Below, one piece after another: positions 1-5,970 of a stretch of DNA of 11,187 nt. The stretch is from CAYWNA01 sp964459305. GTDB taxonomy: Bacteria > Planctomycetota > Planctomycetia > Pirellulales > Pirellulaceae. A program made the translations under genes and the position numbers. The stretch covers positions 1 through 11,187 of the forward strand of contig CAYWNA010000357.1 of the NCBI GenBank assembly GCA_964459305.1, read 5' to 3'. The first letter of the stretch is position 1. Each line of letters begins with the position of its first letter. Below the pieces are notes generated by a model. That model did no database searches. It saw nothing but the letters and a program-made list of their open reading frames with translations, and was not told the DNA's origin.

Positions 1-3000
1 ATGCACAGACCGTTGTCTCTTGTTTCGACAGCGACCCGTTGGCTATCCGGCGACCAAGCTACGCAGAAGTGGGAGCTTGAGTAGATGAGTATTTCTGGAA
101 ACGGCAGAAATTTCCTCGCGCCAACGTCGAACAGCCGAACGTGAGCCGTACTGTCTCTTCCAGCCACCACCTGACCGTCAGGCGACCAACGGATATTGGC
201 CAAGACACCTTGCGCGAATGTATGGCGAGAAAGCCCGTTTTCCCAGGTCCACAGGCAGGTCGCACAAGATTCGCCTGTAACCAGGGCCTTGCCGTCGGGA
301 GACCAAGCCACGCTGCGGAAGCCACCGTCGCCGCTTCTCGTGTAAAACACGTAGGCTATCCGGTTTTCGATCTTCCCGGTTTTGGCAGAGCGAATCTCCA
401 AGCCGCCGTTTGCGCGGGCAACAACCAGCCGGTCGCCGTCCGGAGAGAGTGCGAGTGCCGTCACACGACCCGCGTCGTCTGACCGCTCAGAGGAGCCCGG
501 CAACTCATGGAGCAGATTGCCGGAGGCCGCATTGAAGATCCGCAGATTTCCGTCTGTATTACCGGAGACAAACGTGCGGCCGTCGGGCGAACAGGCAACG
601 GCGGTTATTGCCGCTTCCCCAGTTTCGATTGTCCGAACTGGCTCGCCCGATTCGCTGTTCCACAATCCGATCACGCCATCGGCTCCGCCGGAAAGCAGCG
701 TCTGGCCGTCGGGGAAGAGGCACAGCACCGGGGCCCCTTCGGCTTGCGCTTCGATAGTTCGGCCCGGTTTCAATTCGTGCGTATCCCATTGGCGGATCGT
801 GCCATCGTCACAAGTGAAATAGAGCCATTTGGAGTCCTGCGGCCAGACTACACAGCCCAGGGCCTCGCCGTCGCTCGGGATGGCGTCGACGAGTTCTTTC
901 GCCACCGGATCCCAGAGCTGGATCCGTTTGTCATCGCCGGCCAGGGCAACGAGTTTTCCGTCCGGCGAGAACGCCAACGAGTGGATCGGCGTTTCTACCT
1001 GGCACTTTCGCGGAGGCATTCCCGTGGCAGCGTCCCACAGGCGGAGTGTTTGGTCCAGACTGCCGCTGGCCAGCAGCCGGCCGTCAGCTGAGAAGGATAG
1101 CGCGGTGACCGGCCCGTCATGCCCCACCAACGCCCGCACCATCCGGCTTCCGTCCGGCTCCCAAAGCCGAATGGCTCCCTCCTGCGAAGCAGTCGCCAGC
1201 AGTGCGCCACCCGGCTGGTAAGCAGCGGCAAGAACATCCCCGCGGAGGAATGGCGTTTCCACAGTCCAGGCGTGAACGCCATCGACCGCCTCCGGCTCCA
1301 CCACCAGCGTCGTCTGACTCAACGGTTCACCAGCCTGAATCTCCAGCGGATCGGGACGGATGGTGACAGACGGCCGTTTTGCTTGAACCTTCGGTTTCCC
1401 TATCACCGACCGAGTTGTCTCTTTCGCCGCAGGCCGGACTGGCAGAGTGGCGATGACCTTGCCGTCGCTCTCGACTTCGACCTCATTGGCTTCAGGAACG
1501 GTGATCTCGGTGACCACGGCATCTTTGCTCTTGATGCGGATGATGATCTGCGGCAGGAGAATCCCACCAGCGATCAGAAGCAACACCGCGATCGTCGCAA
1601 CGACCAGATGCCGACGGGAGAAGCGGGCCCGTTGCGATTCCGTAGCGATCGCAGCAGTAATGTCGTCGAGTTGTGGCTCGCCGCTAGGTGCGGCCTCGCC
1701 GCCGGAGGCTGATACCAGTTGGGCCTTGGACCCCGAATCCGTCGAGAAGGTCGCCAGAGAAACAGATTCGACGTCTGAGGCAACGGCCGCCTCCGATTCA
1801 GGCCTGATTGTTGGATGGGCCATCGCCTTGCCAACGAGTGCCGACAGGTCGCAGCCTTCGGCGAACGGCTCCAAGGCTTCAGCCACTACGGCAGGAGTCG
1901 CGTAGCGATCGGCCGGGTCCTTGGCCAGCAACCGATCGATCACCTTCACAAGACTTTCCGACAAATCGGAACGATGCTGGCGTACAGGGGCAGGCGCTTT
2001 CCTTGCATGGGCCATCATCTTTCTGATCGGCGTGTCATACTCGGAGCCGGTAAACGGTGCGTGGTCCGTTAGTAGTTTGTATAGCGTACAACCCAGACTG
2101 TAGACGTCGGCGCGGATGTCGACGCTGTGGGCATTGTCGGCCTGCTCGGGAGCCATGTAATCGAGCGTTCCCATGATTTGCCCGTTCTTCGTCAGTTCTT
2201 GACTGTCCGCCGGACCGCCTCGCAAGCGGGCCAGCCCCAGATCAAGCACCTTTACCACGCCATCCGAGGTCAGTATCAAGTTCGATGGTTTGATGTCGCG
2301 GTGGACCATCCCGTGCTCGTGGGCATGTTGCAGTCCAATGGCAGCTTGCCGGATCAAGTCGCAAGCATCGGCCACGGGCAGGGGGCCACAAGCCGCGACC
2401 AGCTTGTGCAGGTCGACTCCCCGGACCAATTCCATGACCAGAAAGTGAGTGCCGTCGACCTCAGCCGCATCGGTGGCCCGCACGATGTGGGGATGGTCCA
2501 GTCTGCCGACAGCCTCCATTTCTCGGAGAAAGCGAGCTGCGGAACCGGCGTCGTCCATGCGCTCGGACCGGAGAATCTTCAACGCTACCGCTCGCCGGAG
2601 TTTTGTGTGCAGCGCCTTGTAGACCGTGCCCATGCCGCCTCGGCCCAACGGTTCTAGGAGCTGATATTGGCCGATTTGCGCGGGGCATTGTGGATCCTGA
2701 CTCGGCGGGCCGGCGGACTGCCCGATTGGAAAGAAGGTGCCCCCGTGTCGAATCGCATCGACTTTGGCCAACGCCCGTTGAAACTCGGGCTCGTCCAGAT
2801 ACTCCCCCACAGGAACGGGCCGACGCAAGAGGCCGACCACGTGGGAGGACATCGACTCGAACTCCTTCTCCAACTCCTCGGCAATTGCGCGGCATTGCGA
2901 GCAAGCGTCCAGATGACAGCGCACTTGTTCCAGTTCCGTTTCAGCGAGAGAGCCGACCAGATATGCGTCGATTTGATCGCGATCGAGGCAGCCGGGATCA

Positions 3001-3005
3001 GACAT
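1..3005 (-). CDS. Zinc-finger/Ser-Thr kinase/TM/WD40 sensor protein, C-terminus cut by window edge
   Basis: About 1001 codons are open from ATG at 3005 to the left edge with no stop. The start is firm: GGAG lies 8 nt upstream and an in-frame stop lies at 3024-3026. Order of domains seen: a ZAS-type anti-sigma zinc finger (H31, C35, C38 in HLDACSQC); a Hanks-type kinase at about 114-382 with Gly loop LGRGGMGTVYK (120-130), K143, HRDIKPSN (235-242), DLG in place of DFG (255-257) and APE (285-287), so it should be active; a Ser/Ala-rich linker; one membrane helix at about 466-489; then WD40 repeats from about 580, with nine repeat ends visible (RLWEP, RLWDA, QLWDP, RQWDT and so on) and a tenth cut off. 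Known of the family: planctomycete kinases fused to ZAS and WD40 sit beside ECF sigma factors. Inferred: cytoplasmic kinase and zinc finger with an extracytoplasmic beta-propeller, controlling the sigma factor encoded 239 bp upstream. Family is certain, ligand unknown. Confidence 0.93.
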   Translation of the reverse strand, partial: MSDPGCLDRDQIDAYLVGSLAETELEQVRCHLDACSQCRAIAEELEKEFESMSSHVVGLLRRPVPVGEYLDEPEFQRALAKVDAIRHGGTFFPIGQSAGPPSQDPQCPAQIGQYQLLEPLGRGGMGTVYKALHTKLRRAVALKILRSERMDDAGSAARFLREMEAVGRLDHPHIVRATDAAEVDGTHFLVMELVRGVDLHKLVAACGPLPVADACDLIRQAAIGLQHAHEHGMVHRDIKPSNLILTSDGVVKVLDLGLARLRGGPADSQELTKNGQIMGTLDYMAPEQADNAHSVDIRADVYSLGCTLYKLLTDHAPFTGSEYDTPIRKMMAHARKAPAPVRQHRSDLSESLVKVIDRLLAKDPADRYATPAVVAEALEPFAEGCDLSALVGKAMAHPTIRPESEAAVASDVESVSLATFSTDSGSKAQLVSASGGEAAPSGEPQLDDITAAIATESQRARFSRRHLVVATIAVLLLIAGGILLPQIIIRIKSKDAVVTEITVPEANEVEVESDGKVIATLPVRPAAKETTRSVIGKPKVQAKRPSVTIRPDPLEIQAGEPLSQTTLVVEPEAVDGVHAWTVETPFLRGDVLAAAYQPGGALLATASQEGAIRLWEPDGSRMVRALVGHDGPVTALSFSADGRLLASGSLDQTLRLWDAATGMPPRKCQVETPIHSLAFSPDGKLVALAGDDKRIQLWDPVAKELVDAIPSDGEALGCVVWPQDSKWLYFTCDDGTIRQWDTHELKPGRTIEAQAEGAPVLCLFPDGQTLLSGGADGVIGLWNSESGEPVRTIETGEAAITAVACSPDGRTFVSGNTDGNLRIFNAASGNLLHELPGSSERSDDAGRVTALALSPDGDRLVVARANGGLEIRSAKTGKIENRIAYVFYTRSGDGGFRSVAWSPDGKALVTGESCATCLWTWENGLSRHTFAQGVLANIRWSPDGQVVAGRDSTAHVRLFDVGARKFLPFPEILIYSSSHFCVAWSPDSQRVAVETRDNGLC

Positions 3006-3013
3006 GTTTCTCG

Positions 3014-3017
3014 CTCC
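3014..3017 (-). promoter_or_regulatory. Ribosome binding site of the kinase/WD40 gene
   Basis: GGAG on the minus strand, 8 nt before the ATG at 3005. With the in-frame stop just upstream at 3024-3026, it fixes the start of the kinase gene and so places the zinc finger at the extreme N-terminus. Confidence 0.65.
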
Positions 3018-3244
3018 AATTGCTCAAGCAGTCCTCTGATGCCTGCGGAGGTGTGCCCCATCGCCATCTGCATTGGCGTGCAGGTGCCATCTCCTTCTAT
3101 CAATAACAACCCAAGGGCGTGACGCGAATCGAGGGAACTAGACGCCGCCGCCCAGGTTTTCCCGCGCGATGGCGGGGGCGACAAACACCGCTTGCTTTGA
3201 AGGACGCGTCACACAAGACACTGAAAACGGGTGCCGCTCCACAG

Positions 3245-3883
3245 TCAAACCAACCCCTCCAATTCCTTTCGGAGTCGACGGATCACGCGGCGTTTCGCTT
3301 GCCGAACCGCATCCGCATTCATGCCCAAATCGGCAGCGATATCGGCAGCGGAATGCTGCTCAACCGTCATTCGCCAAAAAGCCTGCCATGTGTTTTTCTC
3401 GAAGTCGTCTCGGATCAACTCCAACACCCGCTGTACGATCTGGGGGTCGGAATCAGGGTCTGACGGCTCCTCAGAGTCAAGGAACGCTGGAACCGCCAGT
3501 TGCTGAAATTGCACCGCGGCGTCCGTCCCACCCGCGCCGTTTGGATGTTTTTTCCAGCGCTGACAATAGTTGTGGATCTTGTTTCTCGTGATCGTCCACA
3601 ACCAGCCGCGAAACGTATCGCCGGGCTTCGCTCGCCTGAAAGTCTCCACGTTGGTGCTCACGCTCAGAAAGACTTCCTGCATGACGTTTTCGGCATCGCT
3701 GGGTCGTAGTCCGGACCGACGACACCACTGGTATACGACCGGCCCAAGCACGCTCGCAAAACGACTCCAGGCCGCTGAGTCTTGGTGCTTCAGCCCTTCG
3801 AGCATCGTGGAGGAGACCGAGCCGGCCTCGTTGCGAGCGGCCGATTGATTCGATGCTGGAAATTGCATGGCTTCGTTGTGCAC
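3245..3883 (-). CDS. ECF-type RNA polymerase sigma factor (sigma-70 family)
   Basis: 212 residues from the GTG at 3883, 207 from the ATG at 3868. Neither start has a convincing Shine-Dalgarno; the ATG is equally plausible. Sigma region 2 lies at about 28-112, with the core-binding helix DAENVMQEVFLSV (63-75) and FRGWLWTITRNKIHNY (91-106), the latter typical of planctomycete ECF factors. A linker rich in Asp/Ser/Pro (about 134-148) follows, then region 4 (about 149-208) with a helix-turn-helix at roughly 178-203 (SAADIAADLGMNADAVRQAK). Regions 1.1 and 3 are absent, as expected for ECF factors. It should direct core polymerase to a small promoter set. It is transcribed towards the ZAS-kinase gene 239 bp downstream, its likely regulator and possibly part of the same transcript. 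It is also divergent from the protease genes, so it could act on them; this is inference. Confidence 0.92.
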   Translation of the reverse strand: MHNEAMQFPASNQSAARNEAGSVSSTMLEGLKHQDSAAWSRFASVLGPVVYQWCRRSGLRPSDAENVMQEVFLSVSTNVETFRRAKPGDTFRGWLWTITRNKIHNYCQRWKKHPNGAGGTDAAVQFQQLAVPAFLDSEEPSDPDSDPQIVQRVLELIRDDFEKNTWQAFWRMTVEQHSAADIAADLGMNADAVRQAKRRVIRRLRKELEGLV

Positions 3884-4100
3884 AGCGATGATTCAGTGCG
3901 AGCCGCCAACCTTATCGAACTCGCGTCAAGGATACCCCGGAAAGGCGAGGCTTTCAAGTAATCGGCTGTTCGCGTGACCGACGTGAACCGCCAACCCACG
4001 TCACGGCGTTGTGTTGTTCAGGGTAGGAGGAAGTTGATCGAAAGCCAGAGAATCGGCACAAGGATGCCACTGCCTACCTTTTAATAAGGGGAAGATAGCA
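3884..4100. promoter_or_regulatory. Divergent intergenic region between sigma factor and protease
   Basis: These 217 bp must carry the leftward promoter of the sigma/kinase genes and the rightward promoter of the protease. No convincing sigma-70 -35/-10 pair at normal spacing was found by eye on either strand. The region holds the dyad at 3980-4002 and, at 4086-4094, the purine-rich ribosome binding site AAGGGGAAG ahead of the protease ATG. The base composition around 4081-4086 (TTAATA) is locally AT-rich and might contribute to a start site, but this is weak. Confidence 0.5.
3980..4002. promoter_or_regulatory. Candidate operator: GACGTG-N11-CACGTC dyad
   Basis: A perfect 6-bp inverted repeat, GACGTG at 3980-3985 and CACGTC at 3997-4002, with an 11-bp spacer. 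Its centre is about 107 bp from the sigma start and 109 bp from the protease start, so it sits in the middle of the divergent region. A second, overlapping pair CGTGAC (3973-3978) and GTCACG (4000-4005) gives an alternative pairing. Short dyads also arise by chance in GC-rich DNA, so this is only a candidate binding site. Confidence 0.3.
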
Positions 4101-5813
4101 ATGAGCCGCAACATATCCCTTCGATGCCCAAAGTGCGGGACGTACATCCCCGTCGACGTGGAAGAGAGCGGAAAAAGCGTCCGGTGCACAGGTTGTTCTA
4201 CTCCGATCTGTGTTCCCAACTCGCACCTCGCTGCCGGATCGTCACCGACATCGGGGGCGCTGTTGTCGCCATCGCAAACGACATCGTCCGCCAGTCGCCC
4301 GCCGTGGCCCGGATCGGTTCCCGCCTCGCGAGCACCGGGTGCGGCCAGTGCGCCGCATGGAGAGCCGCCTGCTGCTGGTCTGCAGCCGATTGGGCCCGCT
4401 AGTCCCTTGCGGTCACAGGCAGCGGCTACTCCACCGCCTGTCTCGATCACTGCTCCACCACTCCGACACCCGGTCTGTCCGACGGCGAAGGTAGCCGCCC
4501 GGCGGGCCAAGTCACGGATTGCCGCATTCCTGTGCGGTGGGCTTGCAACTTTGGCGGTCGTCATGTTCTTGGCGGCGGCAAATTTGGCCTTCGATCATGA
4601 CAGAGGGACCCGAGCTTTGGCTTCGTCCGATTCCGTGCCAAAGCAGGTAATGCGGAGACCATCGTCTTTGGCACTTGAAACGGGACGTGATGCGCAGCAG
4701 CCGATCGGTATGCACCCGTCAGATGGCGGAGGCGCGCAGGAAACAGAAGAGCCCGCCGCTAGCTCAGCCGAGCCGCAGCCGCTCACCACGCAGGAGATCG
4801 TTGCCCGGTGTGAGTCGTCTGTCGCGCGGATCCAAGGGACATCAGGACACGGCAGCGGTTTCTTGATCAAGGCCAACGTCGTGGTCACCAACGCGCACGT
4901 GGTCAAACGGGAGCTTATGGAGGACATTCGCGTCCATTTCCCTTCGGCTAAAGAGCCGCACCGCGGGCCGCTGCGCGTCGAGAAGCTGTTGCATGAGGAC
5001 AGCCAGCGGGATCTGGCGTTTCTCTCGGTGCGCTCGCTGCTGCCTCCCCTGAAGATCGCCAGTGAGCATGAATTCACCAGGGGGGAAGATGTAGTGATCA
5101 TCGGCAGCCCCGGACCGCTCGAAAACGCGATCAACCGGGGCGTGCTTAGCACGTCGCACGAGATAAGAGGCCAGCAGTGGTACCAACTCGGCGCCCCGTT
5201 GAATCCCGGCAACTCCGGGGGCCCCGTCCTGGGTGACACCGCCGAGGTGGTCGGAGTCGCGACTTTGCATATGAGAGGGCGGGAATCACTTTCCTTCTGT
5301 GTTCCCGCGCCCGAACTGAAAGCGGCCCTGGGCCAAGTCCCGTCCGACGACAGCGAGGCGGCCCGACGGGCGACCTCGCGTCATCGCGCGGCGGTGGCGT
5401 TCCGCAGGCTCCACACGCTGTGCAACTGCTATGGATGCGGTTTACGAGTCTATGAAGCCTACGGCAAAACAGCAGCGGAAAAGAACCGACCATTGGCCGA
5501 AGCCTTCCAAGTGGCTCGGCAGTACGCCAAGATCAAGGACGTCAAGGTGGCGGACCTGCTCGACCGAGCAACAACGCGCCTAATGCCCGGCCTGGAGTCG
5601 GTCGTTTCCAGGGTCAACTCGGATGAATTCGTCGAACCCCGGATCAAAGATAGCATGACGGAACTCTGGGCGAATTGCACCGAGACGAAGCACTACTGGG
5701 ACCGTCCTCGCGGCACGTTGGAACATATCTCGGCCAAACAGATCCAGTTGGCCGACCAGCATAAACGGTTGGCGGAATCCCTCAAAGTCCTCTTAGACGT
5801 TCACCTCAACTAA
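4101..5813 (+). CDS. Zinc-ribbon, membrane-anchored trypsin-like serine protease
   Basis: 570 residues; ATG at 4101 follows AAGGGGAAG at good spacing. Seen in order: a zinc ribbon with C9/C12 and C29/C32; a long Ala/Pro/Ser linker (about 43-135); one membrane helix (about 139-163); a low-complexity stretch; and a chymotrypsin-fold protease (about 230-410) with a complete triad, H266 in TNAHVV, D304 in QRDLAFL and S372 in NPGNSGGPV, plus the HGSGFLI strand start. This is the DegP/HtrA-type core, but no PDZ domain follows. Instead about 160 mostly helical residues (411-570) begin after the protease, with a small cysteine cluster C441, C443, C446; I do not recognise this part. With no cleavable signal peptide and the zinc ribbon ahead of the helix, the protease domain should lie outside the cytoplasmic membrane. 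It is the first rightward gene, 157 bp before the caspase-FGE gene, and could activate the caspases; that is inference. Family confident, substrate unknown. Confidence 0.9.
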   Translation: MSRNISLRCPKCGTYIPVDVEESGKSVRCTGCSTPICVPNSHLAAGSSPTSGALLSPSQTTSSASRPPWPGSVPASRAPGAASAPHGEPPAAGLQPIGPASPLRSQAAATPPPVSITAPPLRHPVCPTAKVAARRAKSRIAAFLCGGLATLAVVMFLAAANLAFDHDRGTRALASSDSVPKQVMRRPSSLALETGRDAQQPIGMHPSDGGGAQETEEPAASSAEPQPLTTQEIVARCESSVARIQGTSGHGSGFLIKANVVVTNAHVVKRELMEDIRVHFPSAKEPHRGPLRVEKLLHEDSQRDLAFLSVRSLLPPLKIASEHEFTRGEDVVIIGSPGPLENAINRGVLSTSHEIRGQQWYQLGAPLNPGNSGGPVLGDTAEVVGVATLHMRGRESLSFCVPAPELKAALGQVPSDDSEAARRATSRHRAAVAFRRLHTLCNCYGCGLRVYEAYGKTAAEKNRPLAEAFQVARQYAKIKDVKVADLLDRATTRLMPGLESVVSRVNSDEFVEPRIKDSMTELWANCTETKHYWDRPRGTLEHISAKQIQLADQHKRLAESLKVLLDVHLN

Positions 5814-5863
5814 AAACACCATCCAAGAGACGACTCACGCTCTTTCAACTGGAGGCGAAAGCC

Positions 5864-5929
5864 ATGTGTCGATGGGACCAACGTATTGTGCGGCGCGACT
5901 TTCCTTACCGACGACGCTCCTATAGATAG
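5864..5929 (+). CDS. Candidate small Arg-rich ORF (21 aa)
   Basis: ATG at 5864 lies 8 nt after a clear GGAGG (5851-5855) and reads 21 codons to TAG at 5927-5929, ending 41 bp before the caspase-FGE start. The peptide begins MCRWDQRIV and has seven Arg, several near the C-terminus. The quality of the ribosome binding site is the main evidence; a chance ORF of this size is common. If translated it could be a leader peptide affecting the next gene or a small basic protein. No family recognised. Confidence 0.3.
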   Translation: MCRWDQRIVRRDFPYRRRSYR

Positions 5930-5970
5930 GCGATCCGTTTCCGAAGTTTCCTTGGGGAGGCCAATGAGCC

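Noticed and set aside
1119..1712. Plus-strand open frames across 141-3122
   Set aside because: All lie antisense to the kinase/WD40 gene, whose frame is open to the window edge with full kinase and repeat motifs.
3161..3176. CCCGC/GCGGG hairpin as a terminator between sigma and kinase genes
   Set aside because: Only 5 bp, and in the direction of transcription it is followed by A residues rather than T, so it is not an intrinsic terminator.
2654..3184. Minus-strand open frame spanning the sigma-kinase gap and the kinase start
   Set aside because: It begins at a TTG, overlaps the kinase gene out of frame by about 350 bases and shows no domain; the kinase start is well supported.
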